Positions 38,905 to 47,677 of a DNA stretch of 64,000 bases are shown one piece after another. The notes beneath the pieces were generated by a model that saw only the letters and a program-made list of their open reading frames with translations, ran no database searches and had not been told where the DNA came from. A program made the position numbers and the translations under genes. Every line of letters begins with the position of its first letter. Within the stretch, counting starts at the first letter, position 1. The stretch is from NCBI RefSeq assembly GCF_900102135.1, contig NZ_FMVJ01000006.1, positions 343,385-407,384 of the forward strand. Reading direction: 5' to 3'. The DNA is from Microvirga guangxiensis (GTDB lineage: Bacteria; Pseudomonadota; Alphaproteobacteria; Rhizobiales; Beijerinckiaceae).

Positions 38905-40746
38905 ATGAAGATCACCAACCTGTTTCTGGCGAGTACCGCTATTCCGTTGATGATGCTGTCGGCAAACGCCTCTGCGCTCCAGCCGCAGCCCCCCGCTGCC
39001 ATCACTCTGGCCCAAGCCGAACCTGGCGAGCAGCCCCCGAGGGCGCGTCAGAGACCCGGAGGTCAGGATGAAGAAGGCGCGCCCGGTCAGCCGCGTCGCC
39101 CGGGCCGTCCCGGGGGCGGCGAGGAAGGTGGTCAGCGGCCCCAGCGTGGCGGTGGCGGTCCCGGCGGAGGCGCGCCTGAGGCACCCCGTGCAGCCCCCCG
39201 CCCGAGCCCGGAGCGGGAGCCACCTGCGGCGGCACCGCGTCCTGCTCAAGAGCAACGTCAGGAACCGCGGCGAGAACAGCGCCAGCCGGCAGAACGCGCT
39301 ACCCCGGCAGCTCCTGCCGAGCCGAGGCCAGCCCCTGCGGAACGAGCTCAGGACCAGGCACCTGCGAGGCCTCAGCGCCCAGACGCTCAGGAGCGTGAGC
39401 GTTCCCCCCGCCCCAATGCACAGGAGCGCGAACAGCGTCCCGCAGAGCGCCAGCGCCCTCAGACTCCCGATGCCCCGGCGCGGCCTTCGACGCCCCCTGC
39501 TCCTCAACAGGCCACGCCGCCTGCCCCGGCAGAGCCTAGAGCGGCACCGTCCGCGCCTCGCCCCAGCGATGCGCAACGTCCCGATCAAGGTCAGCCGCGG
39601 ACCCCTCCGGCACCTCCCGCCGCCCAGCAGGAGCGGAGCGCACCGCCAGTAGCTCCGACTCCGGCTCCGACTAGCCCGGCACCCAGCGCTCAACCAGCCC
39701 CGAGCGCGCCGACCCCGGCCCAGCCCGCTCCCGCACCGCGCGCCCAGCCAACGCCACCTCCTGCGTCTGCCCCAGCAGCACCTCAGCAGGCTGCGCCGAG
39801 CACGACCCAACCGCTCGATGCCTCACGCGTGCGGATCGAGGATCTGCGCAACCAACGGCGTGAGCGGAGGGAAGGCAACCGGGTCATCATCGAGGAGCCC
39901 GGCAACCGCACGATTATCCGCGAAGGCAACGACATCATCATCCGGCATGACGAGTCCGAGCGCTTCCGCCGGATCTACGGTGCGGACGATGTACGCGTGG
40001 AGCGTCGCGGTGCTGGCGAAGAAGTGACCATCGTTCGCCGGCCTGACGGCTCCGAGATCGTCTCCGTGCGAGACGAGAATGGCAACCTCATCCGCCGCAT
40101 CCGGCGCGAGCCCGCTGGCCGCGAGGTGGTGCTGATCGAGAACCGTCGCAGCGGCATCGGCGTGCGTCCGGGCTACGGCTACGTGGAAGAGGAAGTTCTT
40201 CGACTGCCACCCCCGGTGGTCCGCATTCCGCGCGAGGAGTACATCGTCGAGACGGAGCGTGCGACGGAGGCCGATATCGTCGAGGCGTTCACCGCTCCGC
40301 CGGTTGAGCGTGTGGCTCGCCCCTATACCCTCGATGAAATCCGCCGCTCTCAGCCGCTGCGCGAACGTATGCGCCGCGTGGACGTGGACACGATCACCTT
40401 CGAGTTCGGCTCTTGGGAGCTACGGCCCGAACAGGCAGGTTCCCTGCGCGTGATTGCGGACGGACTGCGTCAGGCGATCTCCCGCAACCCGAACGAGATC
40501 TTCCTGGTGGAGGGCCACACGGATGCTGTCGGCTCGGATGAGGACAACCTCACCCTCTCCGATCGCCGTGCGGAGACCGTGGCGACGATCCTCACGCAGC
40601 AGTTCCAGATCCCTGCCGAAAACCTGACCACGCAAGGGTATGGCGAGCAGTATCTGAAGGTGAACACGCAGGGTCCGGCGGAAGAGAACCGCCGCGTTAC
40701 CCTCCGCCGCATCACCCCGCTGCTGCAGGGTCAGAACCAGCAGTAA
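38905..40746 (+). CDS. OmpA-family envelope protein with Pro/Ala/Arg-rich segment
   Basis: A 613-residue exported protein. Residues 1-24 are a signal peptide (LFLASTAIPLMMLSANASA). Residues about 30-305 are a low-complexity Pro, Ala, Arg, Gln and Glu stretch likely to be extended or disordered. A charged region follows with beta-like repeats (NRVIIEEPGNRTIIREGNDI). The C-terminal domain, about 465-605, is OmpA-like and should bind peptidoglycan (EGHTDAVGSDEDNLTLSDRRAE in part). It probably spans the periplasm. It interrupts the era-recO gene pair on the other strand. Confidence 0.9.
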   Translation: MKITNLFLASTAIPLMMLSANASALQPQPPAAITLAQAEPGEQPPRARQRPGGQDEEGAPGQPRRPGRPGGGEEGGQRPQRGGGGPGGGAPEAPRAAPRPSPEREPPAAAPRPAQEQRQEPRREQRQPAERATPAAPAEPRPAPAERAQDQAPARPQRPDAQERERSPRPNAQEREQRPAERQRPQTPDAPARPSTPPAPQQATPPAPAEPRAAPSAPRPSDAQRPDQGQPRTPPAPPAAQQERSAPPVAPTPAPTSPAPSAQPAPSAPTPAQPAPAPRAQPTPPPASAPAAPQQAAPSTTQPLDASRVRIEDLRNQRRERREGNRVIIEEPGNRTIIREGNDIIIRHDESERFRRIYGADDVRVERRGAGEEVTIVRRPDGSEIVSVRDENGNLIRRIRREPAGREVVLIENRRSGIGVRPGYGYVEEEVLRLPPPVVRIPREEYIVETERATEADIVEAFTAPPVERVARPYTLDEIRRSQPLRERMRRVDVDTITFEFGSWELRPEQAGSLRVIADGLRQAISRNPNEIFLVEGHTDAVGSDEDNLTLSDRRAETVATILTQQFQIPAENLTTQGYGEQYLKVNTQGPAEENRRVTLRRITPLLQGQNQQ

Positions 40747-40750
40747 AGCA

Positions 40751-40783
40751 AAAGCCGCGAGGAGCCTTTCTCCTCGCGGCTTT
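40751..40783. terminator. Bidirectional terminator between the OmpA gene and era
   Basis: A perfect 14-bp stem, AAAGCCGCGAGGAG with CTCCTCGCGGCTTT, encloses five bases in the convergent spacer. T-rich runs appear on both strands, so it can stop transcription from either side. Confidence 0.9.
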
Positions 40784-40805
40784 CCATTTTCAGAACCGAG
40801 AGCGT

Positions 40806-41720
40806 TTATCCTTTCGGGAATTCCAATCCCATCTCGCGATAGCGCTCCGGGTCATCGCTCCAGTTCTCGCGCACCTTCACGAAGATGAAGAGATGCACGG
40901 GAGCTTCCGCGATTTCGGAAATCTCTTTGCGTGCTGCCTGACCGATGGACTTGATGGTCTGGCCGCCCTTGCCGAGCACGATCTTGCGCTGGCTGTCGCG
41001 CTCCACGAACACCGTCTGCTCGATACGGACCGAGCCGTCGGGCCGCTGCTGCCACTGATCGGTCTCGACGGTGGATTGGTAAGGCAATTCCTCGTGCAGG
41101 CGCTCGTAGATCTTCTCGCGGGTGATCTCCGCGGCGAGCATGCGCAGAGGCGCATCCGAAACCTGATCCTCGGGATAGAGCCAGGGACCTGCCGGCATGA
41201 GGGCCGCGAGTTGGCTCAGCAGCGTCTTGATGCCGTCGCCCTTGAGGGCCGAAATCATGAAGGTATGCGTGAACGGCACCTTCTCGTTGAGCTTTGCGGC
41301 AAGCTCCAGAAGTTTCGAACGCTCGATCAGGTCGATCTTATTGAGGATCAGCACCTTCGGCTGCTTCAGTTCCGGCAGCTTGTCGAGGATGGCTTCCGCC
41401 TCCTCGTCGACGCCTTTGCGCACGTCGAGCAGCAGGGCGACCACATCCGCATCCCCTGCCCCGCCCCAGGCTGACGTGACCATGGCGCGGTCGAGGCGGC
41501 GCTTCGGTTTGAAGATGCCGGGGGTGTCAACGAAGATGATCTGCGTATCGCCTTCCATGGCGATGCCGCGCACCAGGGCGCGGGTCGTCTGAACCTTGCG
41601 GGAAACGATGGAGACCTTGGAGCCTACGAGCGCATTGAGCAGGGTCGACTTGCCCGCATTGGGCGCGCCGATGAGCGCGACGAAACCCGCCTTGGTGTTG
41701 GTCGGCTCAGACTGTTCCAT
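40806..41720 (-). CDS. era: GTPase Era
   Basis: A 304-residue GTPase that binds the 3' end of 16S rRNA during 30S maturation. G motifs visible: GAPNAGKST (G1), VQTTRALVRGI (G2), FVDTPGIF (G3) and ILNKIDLI (G4). The KH domain at the end contains IVLGKGGQTIKSIGQAARK. I chose ATG 41718-41720 (MEQSEPTNTKAGFVALIG). It overlaps the rnc end by 14 bases. Confidence 0.96.
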   Translation of the reverse strand: MEQSEPTNTKAGFVALIGAPNAGKSTLLNALVGSKVSIVSRKVQTTRALVRGIAMEGDTQIIFVDTPGIFKPKRRLDRAMVTSAWGGAGDADVVALLLDVRKGVDEEAEAILDKLPELKQPKVLILNKIDLIERSKLLELAAKLNEKVPFTHTFMISALKGDGIKTLLSQLAALMPAGPWLYPEDQVSDAPLRMLAAEITREKIYERLHEELPYQSTVETDQWQQRPDGSVRIEQTVFVERDSQRKIVLGKGGQTIKSIGQAARKEISEIAEAPVHLFIFVKVRENWSDDPERYREMGLEFPKG

Positions 41721-42417
41721 GCTCTTCCTCCGTCCAGACGCCCTCTCTGAGGAGAAGGCTTCGCGCGGCTGCCTGTTCCGCAATGCGTTTCGATGTGCCG
41801 TGACCGAACTCGGTTTCGGCGCCCTTCACCTTCACCATCACGCGGAATTTAGGTGCGTGATCGGGTCCGGTCTGCTCGGCAATGGTGTAGGTAGGAGGCG
41901 GCAGGCCGCGTCCTTGAGCCCATTCCTGCAAGGCGCTCTTCGGATCGCGCAAGGCGCGGCGCGGGGCTTCGATCATCGCCTTGAACGAACGTTCGACGAG
42001 ATCCTTGGCAGCCTCGTAGCCCCCGTCGAGAAACACGGCGCCGATGATGGCCTCGCACACATCGGCGAGGATCGTCGGGTTGCGCCGTTCGCCCGAATGC
42101 GCTTCGCCCGCACCGAGCTTGAGGAAGGGGCCGACATCCCAGACGACGGCGATCTCGGCGCAGCTCTCGCGGCGCACGAGTTCAGCCAGACGGCGCGAGA
42201 GTTCACCCTCCGGCGCGCTCGGGAACGTCTTGTACAGCGTCTCGGCGATGGCGAGGCCGAGCACGCGATCACCGAGGAACTCCAGGCGCTGATAGCTCTT
42301 TCCGCTCGACTTGGGTGCGCTCACATGGGTGAGCGCCTCATCGAGGAGTTCAGGCTTCCGGAACTGATAGTCGAGCCTTTTCAGAAGCTCGTCGTAATTG
42401 GGTTTGCGACGGGCCAC
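41707..42417 (-). CDS. rnc: Ribonuclease III
   Basis: A 236-residue double-stranded RNA endonuclease that processes rRNA and some mRNAs. The catalytic signature YQRLEFLGDRVLGLAIAE is near residue 42, and the second acidic cluster is in DVCEAIIGAVFLDGG. The C-terminal dsRNA-binding domain starts at about 155 (SALQEWAQGRGLPPPTY). It is in the lepB-rnc-era operon, 3 bases from lepB. Confidence 0.96.
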   Translation of the reverse strand: MARRKPNYDELLKRLDYQFRKPELLDEALTHVSAPKSSGKSYQRLEFLGDRVLGLAIAETLYKTFPSAPEGELSRRLAELVRRESCAEIAVVWDVGPFLKLGAGEAHSGERRNPTILADVCEAIIGAVFLDGGYEAAKDLVERSFKAMIEAPRRALRDPKSALQEWAQGRGLPPPTYTIAEQTGPDHAPKFRVMVKVKGAETEFGHGTSKRIAEQAAARSLLLREGVWTEEEHGTV

Positions 42418-42420
42418 GGC

Positions 42421-43200
42421 TTACTTAATCCGCTCGAACATGCGGTTCCATCGAATGCGCTGCGGCCATTCCCAGAAGCGCCACAGGGATGCCCCTTCGT
42501 CGATGGAGAAGAAAATGATTTCCGCGCGCCCGACGAGGTTTTCGTAAGGAACCTGGCCGACATTCGCGTCATCCCGCGAGTCGGTGGAGTTATCGCGGTT
42601 GTCGCCCATCATGAAGTAATGGCCGGGCTTCACCGTATAGACGTCGGTGTTGTCCCAATAGGCCCGGTCACCCTTCAGCTCGATCACGAAGTGGCTCGAA
42701 CCGTCGGGGAAGGTTTCCTTGTAGCGGGGCACGGCTGTGTTGCGGCCGTACTCGTCCACGGTCTGGTAATCTTCCACCCGCTCGCGCTGAACCGGCTGGC
42801 CATTGATGTGCAGCACGCCGCCGACCACCTGGATGCGGTCGCCCGGTAGCCCAACCACGCGCTTGATGTAATCCGTCGAGTTGTCCTTCGGCAGCTTGAA
42901 CACCGCGATGTCGCCGCGCTTCGGCTCCGAGCCGAAGATGCGGCCCGAGAACAACGGCGGGCTGAACGGCATCGAGTGCTTGGAATAGCCATAGGCGTAT
43001 TTCGACACGAACAGGTAATCGCCGATCAGCAGCGTCGGGATGAGAGATCCCGAGGGGATGTTGAACGGCTGGAACAGAACGGTGCGGACCACCACCGCGA
43101 TCAAAAGGGCCTGGATGATGACCTTGATGGTTTCCCAAAGGCCCTCTTCTTCCTTCTTTTTCACGGTGCTACCCATGGTTTGCTTGGCGTTGTCGCTCAC
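42421..43200 (-). CDS. lepB: Signal peptidase I
   Basis: An inner-membrane serine protease that removes signal peptides. One N-terminal helix (VIIQALLIAVVVRTVLF) anchors it. The catalytic serine is in NIPSGSLIPTLLIGDYLFV, where most relatives have PSGSM, and the lysine in DYIKRVVGLPGD. HYFMMGDNRDNSTDSR is also diagnostic. I prefer GTG 43198-43200, with AGG nine bases upstream, giving 259 residues; ATG 43176 (MGSTVKKKEE) is the alternative. Confidence 0.92.
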   Translation of the reverse strand: MSDNAKQTMGSTVKKKEEEGLWETIKVIIQALLIAVVVRTVLFQPFNIPSGSLIPTLLIGDYLFVSKYAYGYSKHSMPFSPPLFSGRIFGSEPKRGDIAVFKLPKDNSTDYIKRVVGLPGDRIQVVGGVLHINGQPVQRERVEDYQTVDEYGRNTAVPRYKETFPDGSSHFVIELKGDRAYWDNTDVYTVKPGHYFMMGDNRDNSTDSRDDANVGQVPYENLVGRAEIIFFSIDEGASLWRFWEWPQRIRWNRMFERIK

Positions 43201-43260
43201 GTTGATCGACCTAATGCTTGAGAAATGAGCGGCTTGAAGCCGCCTTTGTTGTCGCAACGG

Positions 43261-43307
43261 TCGAGAGCGGTTTGCACTTCAATGCCCCAAGTGCAAACCG
43301 CTCTCGA
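43261..43307. repeat. 19-bp perfect inverted repeat between acpS and lepB
   Basis: TCGAGAGCGGTTTGCACTT (43261-43279) is exactly complementary to 43289-43307, with a nine-base loop. It sits in the 155-base spacer between acpS and lepB. No T-run follows on the minus strand, so it is not a classic terminator. Related AGCGGTTT-type motifs are dispersed in Rhizobiales. It may be a mobile palindrome or an RNA-stabilising hairpin. Confidence 0.7.
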
Positions 43308-43355
43308 TGATTTCGAGCTGTCGGGCGCCGGCGCCCTCCCTGCTCGGGCCCTGCT

Positions 43356-43790
43356 CTAACCTATGGCGGGGCTCGCCGCAACGCGGCCCTCATTCACTGG
43401 CCGGGCCTCGATGATCACAAAGGCCTGAGCCAATGGCGGATCATCCGTCAGGGAGACATGGATGACGGGCTCGTAGCCTTCGGGAATCATCGTGCGGAGT
43501 CGTTCCAGAGCGCCGCCCGACAGGCGCATGGTCGGCTTGCCGCTGGGCAGGTTCACCACCTCCATGTCCCGCCAGAACACGCCATGGCTCAATCCCGTTC
43601 CAAGCGCCTTCGAGCAGGCCTCCTTCGCGGCGAAGCGCCTGGCGTAGGACGGCGCCCGGGCCGCGCGGCGGTCGCTTCGGGCCCGCTCGCCCTCGGTATA
43701 GATTCGGTGGGTGAAGCGGTCTCCGAAACGCTCGATGGAACGCTCGATTCGGCGGATGTCGCAGAGATCGGACCCAATTCCGATGATCAT
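43356..43790 (-). CDS. acpS: Holo-ACP synthase
   Basis: A 144-residue enzyme that transfers phosphopantetheine from CoA to acyl carrier protein. The magnesium-binding aspartate is in [15 protein letters not shown], and the glutamate in [14 protein letters not shown]. The C-terminal [18 protein letters not shown] is normal. It overlaps the pdxJ stop by 4 bases (ATGA). Confidence 0.95.
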   Translation of the reverse strand: MIIGIGSDLCDIRRIERSIERFGDRFTHRIYTEGERARSDRRAARAPSYARRFAAKEACSKALGTGLSHGVFWRDMEVVNLPSGKPTMRLSGGALERLRTMIPEGYEPVIHVSLTDDPPLAQAFVIIEARPVNEGRVAASPAIG

Positions 43791-44545
43791 GCGGCCACCT
43801 GCCCCCGACCCTCGTCCATGGCGGCCCGCATGGCGCGCACAGCCTCGTCGAGCCCCATGAAAATCGCCTCGCCGATCAGGAAATGGCCGATGTTCAGCTC
43901 CATGATCTGCGGGATGGCGGCGACCGAACGCACAGAGTTCAGATCCAAACCATGGCCCGCATGGATCTCGAGGCCGATATCCGCCCCATGGGCGGCGGCC
44001 CGTCGCAGGCGCTCAAGCTCATGTGCGACCTTCGCCTCCTCGCCGGCGGCCACGGCCTCGCAATAGGTGCCGGTATGCAGCTCGACCACTGGCGCGCCGA
44101 GCTCGCAGGCGGCATCCATGACGTCGATCTCGGGCTCCACGAAGAGGGAGACCCGAATGCCTTGGGATTTCAATTCCTGAATCATCGGACGCAGATGGGA
44201 AGCGCCCCCGATGATGTCGAGTCCTCCCTCGGTCGTGCGCTCCTCCCGCTTCTCGGGCACGAGGCAGCAGGCATGCGGGTGGATCCGGGTCGCGATCTCG
44301 ATCATCTCCGGCGTCGCGGCCATTTCGAAGTTGATCGGCACGAACAGCTGCCGCTTCAGGCGCTCCATGTCCTGATCGCGGATATGCCTCCGGTCCTCGC
44401 GCAAATGGGCGGTGATCCCGTCAGCACCCGCAAGCACGGCCATATGTGCGGCCCGGATCGGGTCGGGATGGATACCGCCGCGGGCATTACGAACGGTTGC
44501 AACGTGGTCGATGTTGACGCCGAGGCGAAGAGGAGGAGCTTTCAT
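43787..44545 (-). CDS. pdxJ: Pyridoxine 5'-phosphate synthase
   Basis: A 252-residue TIM-barrel enzyme that makes pyridoxine phosphate from deoxyxylulose phosphate and aminoacetone phosphate. The N-terminal [18 protein letters not shown] and [18 protein letters not shown] are diagnostic. The late [12 protein letters not shown] and [14 protein letters not shown] also fit. It heads the pdxJ-acpS-lepB-rnc-era operon on the minus strand. Confidence 0.97.
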   Translation of the reverse strand: MKAPPLRLGVNIDHVATVRNARGGIHPDPIRAAHMAVLAGADGITAHLREDRRHIRDQDMERLKRQLFVPINFEMAATPEMIEIATRIHPHACCLVPEKREERTTEGGLDIIGGASHLRPMIQELKSQGIRVSLFVEPEIDVMDAACELGAPVVELHTGTYCEAVAAGEEAKVAHELERLRRAAAHGADIGLEIHAGHGLDLNSVRSVAAIPQIMELNIGHFLIGEAIFMGLDEAVRAMRAAMDEGRGQVAA

Positions 44546-44611
44546 AGATGTGTTTGTAGCAGAGGGCTGCTTATTTCCTAGGTCTTAGGAGGCTCGATGG
44601 GCTGGCTTAGT

Positions 44612-44653
44612 TTGACTTAAGGACAGGGGCATGATGAAACATCGTTTCATGAT
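44612..44653. promoter_or_regulatory. Promoter-operator candidate upstream of the small membrane protein
   Basis: TTGACT (44612-44617) is followed by an inverted repeat, ATGATGAAAC-ATC-GTTTCATGAT (44631-44653), with one mismatch. The repeat falls where the -10 box should be, so a regulator bound there would block transcription. The gene starts 19 bases later. Shape-based inference only. Confidence 0.4.
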
Positions 44654-44671
44654 CACCAAGAGCCTGAACTG

Positions 44672-44911
44672 ATGCTACGCATTACGACCCTTGTCATCTC
44701 TACCCTTACGATCGGCATTTGGCTGTGGGTTCTGAGGATTGCGATTGGCACGAACTTCAACGTCATGGCGTCTACCCTTCTCATGGTTGCGAGCGCGCCT
44801 CTCCTTCTCTTCGCGATGCCTGCCCTCATCCTGGCCCTGACCAGAAGGTTATTAGGGTTTGCGCTAGGACTCGCGCTGCTCTCCGTTGTCTCGATAATTC
44901 TTGTGATCTGA
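44672..44911 (+). CDS. Small hypothetical membrane protein
   Basis: A 79-residue protein that is almost entirely hydrophobic, with three predicted segments: about 6-26 (LVISTLTIGIWLWVLRIAIG), 33-56 and 60-78. It has no recognisable family. The spacing from the AAGAG stretch to ATG 44672 is acceptable. It diverges from pdxJ. That it is a real gene is supported by the strong hydrophobic pattern and lack of an opposing gene, not by homology. Confidence 0.5.
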   Translation: MLRITTLVISTLTIGIWLWVLRIAIGTNFNVMASTLLMVASAPLLLFAMPALILALTRRLLGFALGLALLSVVSIILVI

Positions 44912-45896
44912 AAAGAGCATGTGGGAATGGCCTCGCGAGCTTGTGGCTCCGAGGGTTTGGGTCGAGGGAGGGCGCGAGGAGGCGTCCGGCTCGTGTGTCT
45001 AGTGTGTGAAGAACCTGACGGCTCCTCGCGCACGGTTTGTTTAGGCGTACACCGCATCTTTCAGCGATGGGCCTCCCATCCAGGCGCTGCGTCAGCACCT
45101 GCACAGGACCGCTCCCAACCCCACACATGCGACGCCTCGCGAGCGCGCCCCTCGTTGGGTCGGGATAAGCAAGGTTATAGCCCAGCTTAGGACCAAAGTC
45201 AAGAACAAAGTAAGAACATTACGTCCGCCTCACACAGCCGAGCCAGGAGCGTCAAACGAGGGTGGCGCGTGTTCCCTCCCCCTTGCGGGGAGGGGCAGGG
45301 GTGGGGGTCGAATAACTGGGTGAGCTGCTGAGCCAGTGAGACACGGGAAGACCTCTCCCGGGTGGGAGAGGTCGGAGCGCAGCTCCGGGTGAGGGACTGC
45401 CTTGTCCGGAGAGGGCTTTCCCTCACCCCTGCCCCTCTCCCACCCGGGAGAGGGGAATGCTGTAGGATTGTCGGGCATTCTGGATGAAGCGCAGCGCTCT
45501 GACTTTACGACCCCCACCCCCAATCCCTCCCCGCAAGGGATGGAAACCTGCACCAGCACCGTCATACGTTCTCGGATTCCGCTCCACGGCCTTAGGGTGA
45601 CCGCCAAGGCCATCCACGACGATGAGGCTGGAACGTTTGGCCAGCTCATCTCCCTTGCCATCCCGTCCCAAATCGCCTATAGCCCCCGCTTCGCGTTCGC
45701 TCCGGCCGGGGGCTGAACGGACGGTGCGGCTTGCCGCATAGGGGTTTCGGTCCCGTCGTCCCGTGTCTCCGCCTTCGACAACCGCTCGGGCCTTGCAGGC
45801 TCGAAGGGCTTGGCGCCGATCGGACGCGCGAAACCGGCCTGATCGCTTTGAAAACAATGCATTAGGCCAGACACTCAAACCTGAGAAAGGCCCAAT
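44912..45896. other. Gene-free kilobase before rpsF
   Basis: No credible coding region lies here. The left part (44912-45190) is GC-rich and has two copies of GCCTCGCGAGC (near 44930 and 45134) but no RNA gene I recognise: not tmRNA, 6S, 4.5S or RNase P RNA. The centre (45272-45540) is a nested inverted-repeat element. The right part (45541-45896) contains the rpsF leader. An open frame at 45597-45719 ends VTAKAIHDDEAGTFGQLISL onward and could be a remnant of a lost gene. Confidence 0.5.
45281..45539. repeat. Nested inverted repeats
   Basis: Outer arms 45281-45310 and 45508-45539 are near-complementary, both containing CCTTGCGGGGAGGG and GGTGGGGGTCG when read in the same sense. Inner arms 45351-45394 and 45421-45456 share CTCTCCCGGGTGGGAGAGG and GGGTGAGGG. 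Each inner arm is itself a small palindrome (CCTCTCCC with GGGAGAGG). Motifs of both kinds are common intergenic repeats in proteobacteria. One element appears to have entered another. Confidence 0.75.
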
Positions 45897-46298
45897 ATGC
45901 CTCTCTATGAGCATATCTTCATGGCTCGCCAGGATGTCACCCCGCAGCAGGTCGAGGCTATGGTCGACCAGTACAAGGGCGTCATCGAACAGAACGGCGG
46001 CTCCATCGAAAAGACCGAGATGTGGGGCGTGAAGTCCCTCGCCTACCGCATCAAGAAGAACCGCAAGGCTCACTTCACGATGTTCAACCTCAACGCTCCC
46101 GCCAACGCGGTGGCCGAGATGGAACGTCAGATGCGCATCAACGAAGACATCCTTCGCTTCATGACCATCAAGGTCGAAGAGCTCGAGACCGAGCCGTCCG
46201 TGATGATGCAGAAGCGCGACCGCGATGAGCGCAAGGACCGCGAGCGCCGTGAGCGCGATGGCGGCTTTGAAGGCGGCAGCGAAGGCGAGGAGGCTTAA
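45897..46298 (+). CDS. rpsF: 30S ribosomal protein S6
   Basis: A 133-residue ribosomal protein that binds the 30S platform with S18. It starts [20 protein letters not shown] and includes [20 protein letters not shown]. The C-terminal tail of about 30 residues is highly charged ([16 protein letters not shown]), an extension usual in alphaproteobacteria. It begins the rpsF-rpsR-DUF2232-rplI operon. Confidence 0.97.
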   Translation: MPLYEHIFMARQDVTPQQVEAMVDQYKGVIEQNGGSIEKTEMWGVKSLAYRIKKNRKAHFTMFNLNAPANAVAEMERQMRINEDILRFMTIKVEELETEPSVMMQKRDRDERKDRERRERDGGFEGGSEGEEA

Positions 46299-46300
46299 TC

Positions 46301-46561
46301 ATGGCATTTGGTGCTACTGGTGGCGCAGCCGGCGGCGGTCGCCGTCCGTTCTTCCGTCGTCGCAAGACCTGCCCGTTCTCCGGCCCGAACGCGCCGAAGA
46401 TCGACTACAAGGACACGAAGCTCCTGTCCCGCTACATCTCTGAGCGCGGCAAGATCGTTCCTTCGCGCATCACGGCCGTGTCGGCCAAGAAGCAGCGTGA
46501 GCTCGCCCAGGCGATCAAGCGCGCCCGCTTCCTGGGCCTGCTGCCCTACGTGATCCGCTAA
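46301..46561 (+). CDS. rpsR: 30S ribosomal protein S18
   Basis: An 86-residue S18. The core [20 protein letters not shown] and [20 protein letters not shown] are diagnostic. The N-terminus is Gly-rich and ends in [15 protein letters not shown]. It follows rpsF by 2 bases. Confidence 0.97.
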   Translation: MAFGATGGAAGGGRRPFFRRRKTCPFSGPNAPKIDYKDTKLLSRYISERGKIVPSRITAVSAKKQRELAQAIKRARFLGLLPYVIR

Positions 46562-46569
46562 GAATACCG

Positions 46570-46603
46570 GGCGGGCCGCCTTCATCCGCGGCCCGCCTCT
46601 TTC
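46570..46603 (+). terminator. Hairpin after rpsR, partial terminator
   Basis: GGCGGGCCGC (46570-46579) pairs exactly with GCGGCCCGCC (46588-46597), then TCTTTCACTTTTC follows. It lies between rpsR and the DUF2232 gene, so it may lower expression of the downstream genes instead of ending the operon. Confidence 0.55.
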
Positions 46604-46689
46604 ACTTTTCGCCCAGCGGTGAAAACCCGCCGGGTCAGTTGGGGCAAGCGGCCCCTAACCCTGCCTCGAGCAGCGGGACAGCGAGAACC

Positions 46690-47652
46690 ATGAACTTTAT
46701 CGCAACAGGCATTGGCGCGGGCCTCGTCTCGGCCCTTCTGACGGTGGTGGTCGTAAAAGAGACCATGCTGGCCGTCCTGCTCGCCATGCTTGCGCCGCTC
46801 CCCGTCCTGATCGTCGCTCTCGGCTGGAACCATCGCTCCGGTCTCGTTGCCACCGTCATCGGCGGCCTCGCGATCGCGGTGTTCACCGCTTCTCCCATCA
46901 GCGCCATCGGCTTCGTGGTCATCACCGGCCTGCCCGCCTGGTGGCTTGCCTATCTCGCCCTACTCGGTCGCCCCGCTGCCGACGGCACCATCGAATGGTA
47001 CCCGATCGGGCGCCTCCTCGGCTGGGTTGCAGCGACGGCGGCGCTGACCATCATCGCCACCGGGATCATCTCCTCGGGCGGCGACTACTCGGTTTTCCAA
47101 TCCAGGTCGCGTCAGATATCCGAAGCCTTCGTCACCATGTTCTTCGAAGCCCCCGAGCAGGGCACCGAGAACGTGCGCGAATCCCTCACGGAGACGCTGG
47201 CGACCATGGCACCGGCCCTGTCCGCCTTCGGCTTCACGTTCTTCATGGGACTCTATCTCTGGCTCGCGGCGAAGGTGGTCTCGGCGTCCGGAAGGCTGCC
47301 GCGTCCCTGGCCCCCGGTGCCGGGTCTCGAAATGCCGCGCACCGTGCTCTGGGCGCTTCCCGCAGCCTTCATCCTGACGCAGTTCGAGGGCTTCGCAGGG
47401 GCCCTCGGCTATGCCCTTTTCGGTGCGCTCCTGATGGCCTTCACCTTGCAGGGCCTCGCCGTCATCCATGACCGCACTCAGGGTAAGCCGGGACGAGGAT
47501 TCATCCTTGTCGGCCTTTATACGCTGCTGTTCCTGACCCAGGGGATCATGATCACGGCGCTTTCCTTCTTCGGCTTCGCCGACACGATTTTCGGCTTTCG
47601 CCGCCGCTTTGGCGGGAACAAGCCTAAGCAACCACCAACCCTTTCAACCTGA
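46690..47652 (+). CDS. DUF2232 membrane protein
   Basis: A 320-residue integral membrane protein with some eight hydrophobic segments, of the YybS-like DUF2232 family. It starts [20 protein letters not shown] at ATG 46690; an ATG 17 codons upstream adds a polar stretch foreign to the family. The C-terminus is basic ([16 protein letters not shown]). Its place between rpsR and rplI is conserved in alphaproteobacteria. No biochemical role is established. Confidence 0.88.
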   Translation: MNFIATGIGAGLVSALLTVVVVKETMLAVLLAMLAPLPVLIVALGWNHRSGLVATVIGGLAIAVFTASPISAIGFVVITGLPAWWLAYLALLGRPAADGTIEWYPIGRLLGWVAATAALTIIATGIISSGGDYSVFQSRSRQISEAFVTMFFEAPEQGTENVRESLTETLATMAPALSAFGFTFFMGLYLWLAAKVVSASGRLPRPWPPVPGLEMPRTVLWALPAAFILTQFEGFAGALGYALFGALLMAFTLQGLAVIHDRTQGKPGRGFILVGLYTLLFLTQGIMITALSFFGFADTIFGFRRRFGGNKPKQPPTLST

Positions 47653-47677
47653 TCACGAACATTCAAGGAGAAAACAG

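Noticed and set aside
44928..45140. Two copies of GCCTCGCGAGC suggesting a structured RNA gene
   Set aside because: The motif is self-complementary and short; the region does not match tmRNA, RNase P, 6S or SRP RNA features.
45230..45716. Open frames on both strands before rpsF
   Set aside because: They are made of translated GC-rich palindromic repeats, with Pro, Gly and Arg runs and no conserved pattern.
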